The notes beneath the pieces are model-generated. The model saw only the letters and a program-made list of their open reading frames with translations, was not told the DNA's origin and did not search any database. A program made the translations under genes and the position numbers. Positions 35,301-48,400 of a stretch of DNA of 64,000 bases are shown piece by piece. Source of the stretch: Elgaria multicarinata webbii (taxonomy: Eukaryota > Chordata > Lepidosauria > Squamata > Anguidae); assembly GCF_023053635.1 (NCBI RefSeq), contig NC_086179.1:496501-560500 (forward strand), read 5' to 3'. Each line of letters opens with the position of its first letter. The stretch's first letter is position 1.

Positions 35301-36346
35301 TTCACACAACCCACCCACCATCCCCACTTGGTGGTGTGAGACTTACAAATGACACAGTTATATGTGAAATGTACTTTATTAAAATTACACTCAGGTTTAT
35401 GGGGGCACGATGTCGGACTCCTGTAAACTGAGGGTAGGGCGGGAACCCCATGGACATGCGCAGTAGCGTGGGGGAGGGGTTCCCGCCAAAAACGTTCCAC
35501 TTAGCTATAGAAGGTTCCGGTCTGGTCTCTGCGCAGGCGCAAAGCCCATATGTGTGAATGCATAGATGACCACTCGAAGAACTACAGTTACAGGTAAGCA
35601 ACCTGCATTTCTTGTTAAAGACCTGGAAATGGGCGGTTTCTCTTTCTGATCCCCCACCCCAAACAACCTGGGCCTGTTCGTGGTTGATGCAGGCGGTTGC
35701 AGTGACTTCTGTTCCTAAAGAACCCTGTCTTGTAGGAGCTGTGCTGGTGGGTAAAGGGATGGGGTGGGGCGGTAGCTCCTGAAAATACATCGACCTGGTC
35801 CACACTTAACTGCTCAATGTGGGTTAAGTAAGCTGTAGCCACACTGGAGTGAGCGATCTGCCTCCCACACACTCATCGTTTCTGCTTCACACCCAGTTTT
35901 GTAAACAACCCAGAAAAGCATCATTCCTGGATTGTGGGTGCGATGTATGAACCCAGCACTATGTGTTGTTTAAACAACCCAGAGTTTTAGCCAGCAACAA
36001 TCCAGCTCCTGGGTTGTTTAGCAAAGGGGCAGTGGGTGGAGCCAGCATGCTTGTTCATTCCCACGTCCTCACAAACAGCCTTGGCTTGTTAACCATGGCT
36101 TTCTTGATCATGTGAACCAGGACATTGATTTAAAAGCAGAGTAAGAACATAGTAATGTGAGATGGCATCCGCAGATATAGGAGGAAGCCATGAAGCCTGT
36201 GAAAAAGCAAGCGAGTGGCCTCCTGCTCCTGAGGCTGCTCCCTCCCAGCCACGTCTCTGTGTGTTCTCTTCCTCCTCCCAGAGCCAGCTGTGAGCACCTC
36301 TGGGCTGATCAAAGATGCTTGTTGAGGTGAATGAAGCGGCAGGGGC

Positions 36347-36383
<37 letters not shown>

Positions 36384-39300
36384 CTAGTCCAGTCCAGTGG
36401 GTCCCACCCTTCGTTTGGAACTTCAAAATCCCCTCACTCACCTTTTTATTTTAGATTTTTTGGGGGGGTTATGTTTAATCCCCTCTCTGTAGGATGTGAT
36501 TCAGTTAACGAATACCAAGCAAACAGAGGCAAATAGTTAGGAATAGTAAAAATGTTAATAGTTTGCTTGGGTACATGTGCAGAATTTTAGGGACAAAAGT
36601 AGATCTTGTGATCAGTATACAGAAGAGAATCTGGGTGGTCTCTTGAATTTCAAGTCCATTACATCAGAATTGGGTGCTATAAAATCATCATTAAATTTGG
36701 GGTTAGCTGTAAGAAATGCCGTGCTGGATCAGACCAAGGGTCCATCTAGACCAGCTTTTGATTGATTTGAGATCTTAACAAGAATCGATGTTTCCCATAC
36801 CTTATTGTACCCTCTTTTTAACATTTTAAAAAGGACCCTGAAAGGGCTCCGGCAGCAAGACGGCGCAGCAGCCCACCAGTTCTTCCGGCTGTTCTCTGGC
36901 TAAATAAATTCTTTTGGGGTTAAGCTGGTTTATTTTACTAGGCTTGTTGATGGACTAAATAGCTTAGCAAGCAGACCCAGTTTAAGTGAATGAATCTGCA
37001 TATTTTCCAAACCTTAATTGAATGTCATTTTTGAAAGGGGACTCCTGTGAATCTGAGCTGTGGGGCTACGGAGGAGGTTCACAGAGGAGAGGGTGCCCAG
37101 GGCCCCGGCCCAGGGCTGGGCTAGTTGCACGGGCCTGGAGCCATGCCTGTAATGGGCTGGCTGGCTGGGCAACCTGCCCCCTCCCTCTCCTCAGCCCCTC
37201 TGGAGTTTGGGTTTTTACTCGTCACCCCGTCCAGCATCCTGTTTTCCAGTGTGGCCAGCCGGATGCCCGTGAGGAGGAAGCCCACAAGCAGGACCTGGGA
37301 GCAGGGGCTCATGTTCCCCAGCAACGGGTATTCAAAGCCATGATGCCTCTGATCCTGGAGTTAGCCTGGAGCCGTCGTGAGGAGCAGCCGTGCGTTTGTT
37401 TTGTCTCCCTCTGAAGCTGGGGGCCATTGCTGCGCCTTCTAGTGGCAAGCACAGCGGCCTTGTGGCTCAGCTGAGCTAGGGACTTTGGAGGCTGGTCTCA
37501 AGGCCAGGAGCCACCTCTGTCCGCAGAGCAAATCCCCAGGAGGTGAAGATGGGGCTGGCTGGCTGGCTCAGAGGAGATGAGCACGGAGTCCTTTCAGCAA
37601 TGAGCCTCCTGCAAATCCCAGCAGGGCTGTCTGCTAGCCCAGGGCAAGATCTAGCGGGTTACAGAAGGGGAAATTCGTGTTGGACGTGAGGAGAAGCCAA
37701 TCAGCAGAGCAGTTTGACAAGGGGATCAATTGCATAGAGCAGCGTCCCCATGCCAGGTGCCCTCCTGGTGTGTTGGACTGCAGCCCCCATGTTAGCTGGG
37801 GTTGATGGGAGTTACGATCCAATGCATCTGGAGGACACCAGGTTGGGGAAGGCTGACTTGGTGGCCTCTACTTCCCTGGGTGTCTTCAAACGACAGCTGT
37901 TTCCTCGGGATGGGCACTATGGATTCCCTGCCTTGAGCAGGGGGGGTGGACTAGATGGCCTCCAAAGCCCCCTCCAACTCAGATAACGAAGGTCACTATG
38001 TTTTGGCTCCTGTGTGTGTTGGAGCCATCCTGGGATTCCCTTCTCCGTGCTGCCCACCCTACGCACTGGCTTTTTGCTCTGCAAAGACCAGCGTTCTGCA
38101 ACGGCCCAGCGAGGTGGGAGTGCGGCTAGTCACGGGGACAGCTGAGGGAGGGTTGGAATCTAGTTCTCTGCAGTCGACAAGTGCGGCCTGCTGGAGTGGG
38201 TTTGTTCTGTGGCTGTATCTTCTGAAGCTTTAAGGACCCAGAAAGAGATCTTGGGGTCGTGGTGGAAAAGCTCGATGAAAATGTCCACCCAGCGTGCAGC
38301 CGCTGTCAAGAAGGCAAACTGCGTGTCAGGCATTATAAGAAAAGGAATTGAGAATAGAACGGCCAGTGTCCTACTGCCCTTTATACAAATCTACGGTGCA
38401 ACCTCACTTAGTATACTGTGCACAGTTCTGGTCACCACACCTAAAAAAAGAAGAAGAGGTAATTGTAGGTATGGAGAAGTTGCAGAAGAAGGCAACTCAG
38501 GCAGTCCAGGGATTGGAGCGTCTGTCCTGCGAGGGAAGGAGGCTGAGGGGAGACCTGATAGAGGTGTACAAAATCATGCCTGGTGTGGAGAATGTGGAGA
38601 GGGAGGCATTCTTCTTCCTCTCCCAGAATACGAGTGGGAGATTCAGGACAGATCAAAGGAAGGACTCCTTCACACAGCGCAGAGTTAAATTATGGAACTC
38701 CCTACCACAAGATGTAGTGATGGCCACCCATTTGGATGGCTTTAAAAGGGCATTGGAGAAATTCCTGGAGGAGGAGGAGGCCATCCGTGGCTACTAGTCC
38801 CAATGGCTCTGCTATCTCCAGTATCTGAGGCAGTAGGCCTGTGTGCACCAGTTGCTGGCGAACATGGGTGAGAGGGTGCGGTTGCCGTTCTGCTCCGTTG
38901 ACAGCTGGTAGCCACTGTGTGGACAGAATGCTGGACTAGATGGACCTTGGTCTGATCCTGCCTCAGGGTTCTTCTTAGGGCCACTCTTCAGCGCCACGTG
39001 GGCCCTTCCGTGGTGCTTTGCTGGCTGTGCAGAGGTCTCCTCTGGCCTGGCCTGGCCTGCGGTGGGGAGTCTGGCCTGTGCATCAAGGCCGCTCCGTTGC
39101 GCTTGCGAGAGGCCTGCAGTGCCTCAGCAAACCTTCTCTTGCAGCCCCCAGTTTGTCTATCCATCTTGTTGCCTGCGCTGGGGGCTGGACATAAATCTCC
39201 GGAGGTCTTTGTTTGGCAGCAGTGCTGCTATCAGTTCTAAGTCTTCGGTTCCAGTTATCTTTCCACTTGTTTCCTGCCACATTAAGGATTTTTATGTCAC

Positions 39301-41334
39301 AGTGGTCTCTCTCGTTGCTGCAGCTTGACAGCCCAGGATTTACTTGAATAGATGGATCTTTCCTAATGAACTTCTCCGGTATTCAAAGAGATTCATGTTA
39401 AAACTGCTGGCTGGCAGCTCTCAGCCGCTGCCTTTCCCCCGAGCCGGGCCAGGCTGGGTAGCGTGTCTGTTACTATGCACGTGTGGACCCACGTGGGGGG
39501 CTGGGAGGAAGGGTCAGGCCCCGGCCCTACACCAACTCTTGGGGAGTCTTTGGGGTTTGGCCTGGGCGAAGCTGAAGAGGCGGCAGGGCCCTGCCTTCTC
39601 CCCTCTGCAGCCCCCGTGCCTCAGTGCCCCTCGTGGCGGATGGCTTGCAACTTGGGCGCTGCGTCTGCCGCCTCCTGGCAGGCCACAAACCCCTGCCTCT
39701 GCCCCCTGCTTTGCCCCCTGTTTGCGCTGCCTTCTTTCCGGGTTCATTTCCTCAGAGCTTTCCTTGAGCTAGGAGGGCCCTTCCCCGTGGACCCCTTTGC
39801 TGTGGTGTCCCCCGTGGAGTGGCCATGAAGGGGCAGGCAGGGAGGGAGGGGTCAAGGCTGCCGTCCCGCCAGAGCCTCTCTGCCTCCCCTCCCCTCCCCT
39901 CCCCTCTCTGAGAGCTGCTTCCAAAGGGCTCTTGAGGGAGCAGCAGCCAGGGAGGCGGGAGCAGGGGGGCGGTGGTCCTCTGCGGCTCCCTCCGGGTGCG
40001 CGAGAGGCAGTTCAGTGGGGTGCAGAGGGTTGGGGGGGGGCTTCGTCTGTGTCCCCACAGGAGTGTCTGTGTGGGGAGCCTGGAGATGGGAAGGCCCTAA
40101 AAAATCATGAAAAAAACCAAACGCATGTTTTGGTCTCTCCCCCCCTCCTCCCCCCCAAATTGAACAGCTTGGATTATGAAATATTTTCTTTTAGAATTTG
40201 AGGCAAAGTATTTATAAATTGTTACCCAGCCTTAACTTCCCCCAAAAAGATTTCTCAAAACTATGTCATAAGAGCACTTTTATAGAAAGATCAGAGTTTT
40301 AAAATGCTTGGAAGTAACGAAGCCATGGAGGGGGGTGGGATCTTTTTTTAATCCTCTCTGTAAGATTCCCAGCGTAGTTATTTCTGTCATTCCTTATTGA
40401 CATTATCGATCCAAAGTATATTTTGCTGATCGGCATTTATGCTCAGTTTCTGCGCAGCCTGTGAGCAGCGTCACCGTTGCCCGTTCTTGACAGTAAATGT
40501 GTCTCTGCTGTAGCAGCCATTTAGTCCCAATCTATTCAAACAATAATTACAAATTTACTAATTGCGTTTACTTTTAGAAGTATTAAAATAGAATGATAAT
40601 TTTATGAGCGATTGAGTTAGGCATGAAATAACTTTATGTCCCGACAGCCCCCCCCCCAACCTGGTGCCCTCCGGTGGTTTGGGACTACAGGGTCCAGCAT
40701 TCCTGACCATTGGCCATGCTGACAGGCTGATGGGAGCTGAAGTCCAAAATATCTGGAGGGCCACAGGTTGGGGAAGGATGCCAGAAAGCAACCCGGTGAC
40801 TTTAGATTGGGTGCTTAAAAAAAAAGGTATTGATTATTTTCCGTTCCTCCCACCTTCCAATTTCTTATATAAAAAAAGCCCCCCCCCCCAAATTCCCAGA
40901 AACTTTACATCTCCAGTGGAGCCAAATGTGACCGGCCCTTCAGCCTGTGCTCAGTTGCAAAGATGGCCGTCCCAGTTGACCGTGGTCCCAGGCGCTCTTG
41001 GTGGTGCGTGGACTGCGCAGTGGGAGCCTGTGGCTTGGATGTGGCTGCTGTGGCCTCCCCGACCTGGAGGCCATGAGTGCCAGGCCGTCTTCAGGCCATG
41101 GTGTGTGTCTGTCACTTGGGCAGCCTGGGCTGGGGGCTGCCATCCTCTTCCTCCTCCTCGGTCTCTCGGCCGTGGGCTGGAGCTGGGTGGGACCTGTGGG
41201 AGCCCGTGCTCAGAGGGCTGAAGCCTCCTCCAGGGCAGAAGGCCCAAGCGCAGAGCCTGTGCTCTGCTGCCTGCTCCCAGGGGCTGTGGGGAGTGGCTGC
41301 AGCTGCCGCCCCTCCTCGACTGTGGGTGTGGGTG

Positions 41335-41374
<40 letters not shown>

Positions 41375-42053
41375 CCCTCACATGTTTAGTAAGAACATCA
41401 GCAGAGCTTGTCGCTGGATCAGGCCCAGGGTCCATCTAGTCCACAGCTCTAGTCCCACAAGCAGATGACGAGTCCAGCAGCACCCTCCCACCCATGTTCC
41501 CCAGCAACTGAGGCCCATGGGCTTACTGGCTCAGATATTGGAAGTAGCACCAAGCCGCCACCACCCAGAGGGGAGGTTGGTGCCCATTGCAGCCAGGGAC
41601 TCCAGCACCATCCTCTGGCAGAGCCCGGTGGGCCGCTGCCGCCCTTGCTGGCTCAGGGCCCTCGCTGCCCACTGCTGCCTCGCCAGGGGCTTGGCCTCAG
41701 GACGGAGCGGTGAGGCCTGGGTTGGCGCTGGGGCCCCAGGCTGGACCTTCCACCGGCTCCGGCTCTGTCTGGACCGCCTCCTGCTTCATCCCCCTCCCCG
41801 CCGCCAGGCACAGCGCTGCCCTCTTCACTCTGCTTCCTTTTCATTGCAGACACGACCGGGGAGAACATCGCTGAGTCGCTCGTGGCCGAAGGGCTGGCCA
41901 GCCGCCGGGAGGGGATCCGTGCCAATAAGTACGTCCGCTTCTGTCCGCCCCCCTCCCCCACAGAGGGAGAGCCTTCCCTTCCTGGCTTGTGGTGGGGCTG
42001 CAAGTTCCCCTTGGCAAGGCCTCCTTGGCTGGCAGACTCCGGGTCCGGAGGGC

Positions 42054-42088
<35 letters not shown>

Positions 42089-42441
42089 TTCGCTGGGAAC
42101 AAGTCCTGCAAAAGAGGGAGCCACTGACCCTGTGGTCTGCACAGTGCCACCCTTCCGCTGCTGCCCCTCACGTGGTTTGGCCCAGTTGTGGTTCTTGCTG
42201 CTCTGTTTCCGTGAGTGATGGTGGAGCCCTCGTGGGTGCCCTGGGACCCAGGTGGCTTTGCAGAAGGCCAAGATGTTGGGCTTTTGTAACCGCCCCTCCA
42301 TCCGCAGTGAGATGCGGGTGGGGTGCACCTGGTTCAGCCGAAGGGGGACGCTGAAGGCAAAGGAGGTCGGGCTGAAATTGCCGGCCCCTTTTAGCCTCAG
42401 AGCTCTAAACTAAGCCTTCGGGGAGGCATTTCAACCTTTTG

Positions 42442-42486
<45 letters not shown>

Positions 42487-45400
42487 GGGGGGGGCAGGAT
42501 GGACTCCTGCAGAACGCCTTGGGTCTGAGCAGCTGTCCCCCAGCACCATCTTCTGGAGCCATGTTTTCCAGAACATGTAAATAGGCATATTAAAAAAGAA
42601 AAGGGGAATTAGGAGTGAGCAGTGAAGTGGCCGAGTTTGCCAGAGGCACCAAATTACTTAAGGTGGTTAAAACACAAAGGGATGGTGAGGAGCTCCCAAG
42701 GGATCTCTCCAAGCTGGGAGAGCGGGCGTCCACACGGCAGATGCGGTTCAACGGAAGCAAATGCAAGGTGATGCACGGTGGGGTAAGAAGCCCTCCCAAC
42801 TTCAAGTATAACCTGATGGGAGCTATGGTGGTTACTCACCAAGAACGAGATTGTAGGGTTGTGGTGGACAGAGTGATGAAAATGTCAACCCAAAGAAGGC
42901 AAACTCCATGTTAGACACAATTAGAAAAGGAATGGAGAATAAAACGGCCAGTCTCACACTGCCTTTATACAAGTCTATGGTGCGACCACACTCAGAACAC
43001 TGTGTACACCTAAAAAAGGTCATTGTAGAGCTGGAAAAAGTACAGAAAAGGGCAACTAAAATGATTAGGGGGCTGGAGCATCTCCCCGATGAGGGAAGGT
43101 GACAACAGCTGGGATAGTTTAGCTTGGAAAAAGGAGGCTAAGGGGAGACGTGATAGAAGTGTACAAAATTATGCATGGTGTGGAGAATGTTTATAGGGAG
43201 ACATTTTTCTCCCTCTCCCATAATAATAGAATCCAAGTGGGTTCAGGACAGATCAAAGGTAGTATGTCTTCACATAGTGCATAAACTCTGGAATTCATTC
43301 CCACAAGATGTAGTGGTGGCCACCAGTTTGGATAAATTCGTGGAGGAGAAGGCTATCAATGGCTACTGGTCCTGATGGATAAGTGCTAACGCCAGTAGAA
43401 TCCTAGAAGAGCAGCGTTGGAAGGGGCCTGCAAGGCCGTTGAGTCCAACCCCCTGCTCAGTGCAGGAATCCACCTCAAAGCATCCCTGACAGATGGCTGC
43501 GTGCACCCGTTCCTGGGGAACAAGGGTGGGAGGGTGCTTTTGCACCTGTGTCCTGCTTGTGGGTCGCTGGTGGACAGCTGCCTGGCCCCTGTGTGAACAG
43601 CGTGCTGGACTAGATGGATCCTTGTTCCCCCATCTGTTGCTTCCTTGGGTTGCCATGTAACGGAAGGCCCTTCCTTCCCCCAGCCCTGAACAGAGCAGGT
43701 TGGCTGAGCTGGAAGAGCAGGCCAGGATTGCCAAGAAGGGCATGTGGAGTGACGGGACGGGCTCTCACACCATCCGAGACCTCAAATATACCCTTGAGAA
43801 CCCCCGACACTTTGTGGACTCTGCGCACCAGAAGCCTGTGAACGGTGAGTCTCCCGCTGAGGCAGGAAGCAGAGGGGTGGTCGGGGCGCGTGTGCTCCGT
43901 GGCAGGTGTGGCGCTTGATCAGGGCAGCAGTGGTGGCGGCTGCTGCCGGTGCTGGCTGGGCAAAGCTGGCTTGGCTGTGTTGTGTGTGTGATGAGCCCGC
44001 CTGCCTCTTTGATCAGGCTGCGGTGGGGCGAGCTGAGCGCCTTGTGTTTCTCGTGCAGCCATCATCGAACACGTCCGGGACGGCAGCGTGGTCCGAGCCC
44101 TGCTCCTCCCTGACTACCACCTGGTCACGGTCATGCTTTCCGGCATCAAGGTGAGCTCCTCCCCCTCCCGCCCGCCTTCTGGCATCCAGGTGGGCTCTGC
44201 CCCTTTCTGTTCCTCTCTGCCTGCAACGCACGGACCGTCAGGAGGCCAAAAGGCGGACTTCCCAGCGTAGGTCGAGTGGGGCTTCTCTTTCCTGACGCAG
44301 CGTGAGACGGAAGGGGGCGTGGGGGTGTGTGAGTTCAGCTGGATTAATTGACATAGAAGCTGAGGGCCTTTGCGTCCACCTTTCTGTCTGCCCCTCTCAG
44401 TGCCAAGGAGTGTCCTGGCAGTTCCTGCCAAGGGGCAGGGCTGGGTGGCCGTTGCTTGTTTTGCTGCGCTCTGTGGGGCAGCATTTGGCCCTAAGGGCCC
44501 CTCTGCCTTTGAACTCGCATCCTGCTGTCTGTGAAGGAGTAATGAATGCAATAGCAGTGCAGCGTCTGCTGCGCTCTGTTGTTGCTGGGGCCGAAGTAGC
44601 AAGCCGAAGGCCTTCGAGACCTTGCCGGCCGTGCGAGGCGATGCGCTCAGTGTTCGGGAGGAGGCCGTGGGGCCCCCAGCTGCCTGACCTCTCTTTCCTT
44701 CCGCGCTCCGGCCCCTCCCTCCCTCCCTCCTCCTCCTCCTCTACTGCAGCATCTCGATTGGGCACCTGGGCCCCATCCCACCTGCTTCCCCCCAGATCTC
44801 CTTGGTCCTGCCACTCTGCTGCTGGTTTTGCAACGGCCCTCAGGAGGCCGTTGCTGACTTGGGCGTTGGGGCTCTTCCGTGCTGGGGGGTCCTGCACAGA
44901 TCCACCTTGTCTCTGAGAGGAGGCACCTCTGCCCCCCCCCCCGGCATGGCTGACGGGTGGGCTGAGGGGGTGATGTCAGCCTGCAGAATTAGCGTTTCCC
45001 TGGGAGGCCGGGGGTGGGGGGGGTCCTGCCTGTCGGAGCTAATGCGCAATGCCGAGGCCGTCCGGTGCAGGGTTGGTGGGGTGCGTGGGTCTTGCGTCAC
45101 GGTGCAGTTTGTCCGGCGCCCTTCTCTGCAGGGGGGAGGAGCGACTGGGGGGGCGCCCCTGCCTGCCAGGGCCTGCTGCCGCCGCCGCCGCCACTAGATC
45201 CCTGGCACGATTTGCCTAGCCCCGACCCCAGCCTTGCTGCTCTTATTCCAGTGCCCCACATTCAAGCGGGAAGCGGAAGGTGCGGAGACCCCAGAGCCAT
45301 TTGCAGCAGAAGCCAAGTTCTTCACGGAGTCGCGGCTCCTGCAGCGAGATGTGCAGATCGTCCTGGAGAGCTGCCACAACCAGAACATCCTGGGCACCAT

Positions 45401-48400
45401 CCTCCATCCGGCAAGTGGCGGGAAGGGGGTGGCAGGGGGTGGGGGTGGGGCGAGGTGCCGCGGCATGGCCACGCTCGCACTCCCCCATCAGCATACCAGG
45501 CCCCTCCCTGGGCTCCCGTAGGACAAAGGCGGCCCTCGCCCGTCAGGGCCTTGCAGCCCAGCGTGTGGCCGTGGGGGAAGAGCCCACAGGGACTGAGGTC
45601 GGGCCGTGGGCTGGTGCAGCGGCGCGTGTTCCTGGGGTGGCAGCTGTGGGTGAAGATCGTGGGTTGCCCTGAAGGCGCCTTGGGAAAGGCGTGTGTGTGT
45701 CTGAGGTGGGGCTCCAAGCGCCTGTCCCGGCAGTGGGTTGGGGGGGCACCCCGGGGGGGGGCTCTTGTGCCGCCTGAGCAGCGGGGGCCCTTTTGCTTGG
45801 CTGAGGGCGCTGAGAGCAGCAGAAGCCAAGGCTGGGGGGGGGCCTTACAGGGCGCGTGGGGGCAGTTCTGAGGAGAGAGGTGAGACGGTGTGTGTCCTCC
45901 CCCCTCCCTCAGAGATTGGGGCCTCAGTCTGGTTACAGACCCCCACCATTTCCACAGAAGGTGCAAGCCACGGCGGAGGCCCAGTTGCTGGTGGCCCAAC
46001 CCTGTGCCGTAGCCCCTTGTCTGTGTGTGTTTAATTTCACTCCTGGGGGCTCAGAACAGAGGGGCGGAAGAGGTCTTTTTGGATCAGCTCCTCCCTCGCT
46101 GGCACTTGTGGCGACCTGAGTGGGGAAGGGATGCAAAGGCCAGGGAGCAGGGGCCGAGGGAGGCAGCGCTGTGCCTGCTTGGGGGCTCTGTGCCTTGAGG
46201 AGGGGCCTGGCGGTGGGCTTCCTGAGGGTGCTGGCGTGGGTCTTGTGCTGCGAAGAGGCCGGGGTAGGGTGGGGCAGGTGGCTTGTAGCAGCAAGGTGAC
46301 GCCCTCCCTCCCTCCCTCAGAATGGGAACATCACGGAGTTGCTGCTGAAGGAAGGTTTTGCTCGCTGTGTCGACTGGTCCATCGCTGTCTACACCCGAGG
46401 AGCTGAGAAGCTGCGAGCCGCTGAAAGGTGCTCCTCATCCCTCCTTCCCTCCACTGGGCTCCGGAGGGAGCTGGCCGTGGGGGCTGCTCCGGGGCAGGCC
46501 TGTTGAGGGTGGCTGCCTTCCTCACTGCCCGGCTGGGCCTTGGGGGTTCGGTGGGGCGAGCGGAGCTCTTTGCCGACAGCCGTGGCGTTTCGTCTTCATA
46601 GAATCATAGAATAGCAGAGTTGGAAGGGGCCTCTGAAGCCATCGAGTCCAACCCCCTGCTCAATGCAGGAATCCACCCTCAAAGCATCCCTGACAGAGGG
46701 TTGTCCAGCTGCCTCTTGAAGGCCTCTAGTGTGGGAGAGCCCACTTCCAGATGTGCTGAATGCAGCTCCCTAGAATCTGGAAGTATCCATAGAAGTGTCA
46801 TTCAGTGTTTACATGCAGCCCCTGAGTATTGAATACATCACTTTGTTATAACCCCACAATATAAACGTTCGGCATTAGAGATCACGATAAAAAGCCCGTG
46901 ATTCAAGAGGGCATCTTTTAGACGGGGTCTCCGCCCTAAGGGATTAGCAGCAGGCGCCCTTTTCCTGCCGTGAATCGGTTTAACTCCTGGGTTTGTTGAG
47001 CGACAGCTGCCGCCCTCCCCCAGCCCACGTGGTTGGACTGGACAGCTGGTTGAATCCATTCGTGGGTTGGAGCAACTGACTGAACACCTTTCGCTTGATT
47101 AATTGGGACAACTCCTTCATTAGGCCACGTCTTAAATGCAGTTTATTTTCAAAAGGCAAAAGGGGTTTAGAAAAGCTGCCCTGGAAGAGGTGCTCTCCTT
47201 GCCCTCTCCCGGAGGGAACGCCTCTTCTACAGCTGCACCTGTTGGGAGACGTCCCTAGGCCAGCTACTTCTTACTTACCTGCAGGTTTTAAGGTGGCTTG
47301 ATGAATGGACCGAGATGCCTTTCATCTCTGAGCTGTGGAAGGCTGTAAGGGTCCAGAGCCATGCCTTGGATTGGGCCCAGGAAGCAGGCCCGTCGCCGGT
47401 ACGGCCTCTGCAGAAGGGGCTGGCTGGGACCAAGGCCTTCCGCCCTGGCAATCGTCCGCCTGGACAGTGACACAGTGGGAGGGGATCTGCTGGGGTCCCA
47501 AGGAGCCCCCCTCCCCCTGATGCTGCACCTGATCTGGCAGAGCCATTGATACAAGGCAGGGCAGGGCAGCCGCTCTCCCCACTCACGCTGCCCCTGGCGT
47601 GGCGAGATTCAGCCCGAGCCCCCTGACCGGTGTCCCTTCGCCACAGCCTTGAGATGCGTGTTCAGGGCATGTGCCCCAAAGAAGCCAGCGAGTGGATGCT
47701 CAGGTCTCCCTGGAGGAAGAGGGAGCGCAGCAGGCAAGCCGTTCTGGCGCCTGGACAGTCCGCCTGTGGTGGCAGCGCTTGTTCTGAGCTCCTGCCCCTC
47801 CTGATGGGGTGTGTGTGCTGGGCATGAGGCAGCCTTCAGGGCCTCCTGAGCTGGAGGGCCGGCTTTCCGTCCGTCCGTGCTGGGGCACGCCTTCAGCCTT
47901 TGACCGCTCTCCTTATGTTCCCACTGGACCCCAGGTATGCCAAAGAACGCAAGCTGAGGATCTGGAGGGAGTACGTGGCCCCCACAGCCAACTTGGACCA
48001 GAAGGACAAGCAGTTTGTGGCCAAGGTAGGCGGGGGGTGGGGCTGTGCAGGGCAGGGGGGCTGGCCCGGGGCGGCTCCCTCCGGGGAGCGACGGAAGGGC
48101 TGCTTCTGTGGAACGCTGGAGCCGTCCTCCTTCCGCCCAGAGCGCCTGGCGGGCAGTTTGGGGCAAGGGGGTCGCTGAGGCTGGGCAGCGGGTGTGCTCC
48201 CTGCTTTTCTTGGCTTGGCCAAGCCCTTCGGCGCCTGGAGGGCAGCCCCTGATCCTAGAGCGGAGGCCGCCTGATGGGGGCGGTGGGCTTCTCCTCTGCC
48301 GCCCCCACTGAGACCTTCCTGCGACCTGCTTCTCGTGGCGGGGGTGTGTGTGTGTGTGGGTTTCCTATGCGGAGGTAACCTCGTAAGGCTAAGCTGCTGC

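Larger units (their letters stand above)
29823..35613 (+). mobile_element. DIRS-type tyrosine-recombinase retrotransposon, looks whole
   Basis: The parts follow DIRS order. They are a left inverted terminal repeat, a capsid-like frame, an RT-RNase H frame, a tyrosine-recombinase frame overlapping it, an internal complementary region and a right inverted terminal repeat. There is no duplicated host target at the ends, as expected when a recombinase integrates a circle. The termini share TTCTT. The inverted repeats are identical over 127 bp and the three frames are long and open, so the copy looks whole with no obvious break and is probably young. It sits in SND1 intron 3 in the sense direction. 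Confidence 0.93.
29326..41849 (+). other. SND1: SND1 intron 3
   Basis: A 12.5-kb intron carrying the DIRS element (29823-35613), a (TG)n tract, CR1 pieces, two fold-back repeats and a (CTG)n tract. The stretch 35614-36340 contains AT-rich text with ACAACCCAG motifs in both orientations, probably an old MITE. 36766-37745 and 38991-40650 show nothing recognised beyond simple runs. Confidence 0.9.
41929..43683 (+). other. SND1: SND1 intron 4
   Basis: A 1.75-kb intron. Two TG tracts lie near the donor (42055-42088 and 42446-42472, the second followed by GA repeats). A 1-kb CR1 with a second CR1 inside fills most of the remainder. Confidence 0.9.

Noticed and set aside
35302-35805. Minus-strand frame across the right DIRS terminus
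   Set aside because: It crosses the element boundary and has no domain; it is a shadow of the inverted repeat.
41112-41439. Poly-Gln/Leu/Cys proteins across the CTG tract
   Set aside because: The tract is intronic between SND1 exons 3 and 4. The frames are translations of a microsatellite.
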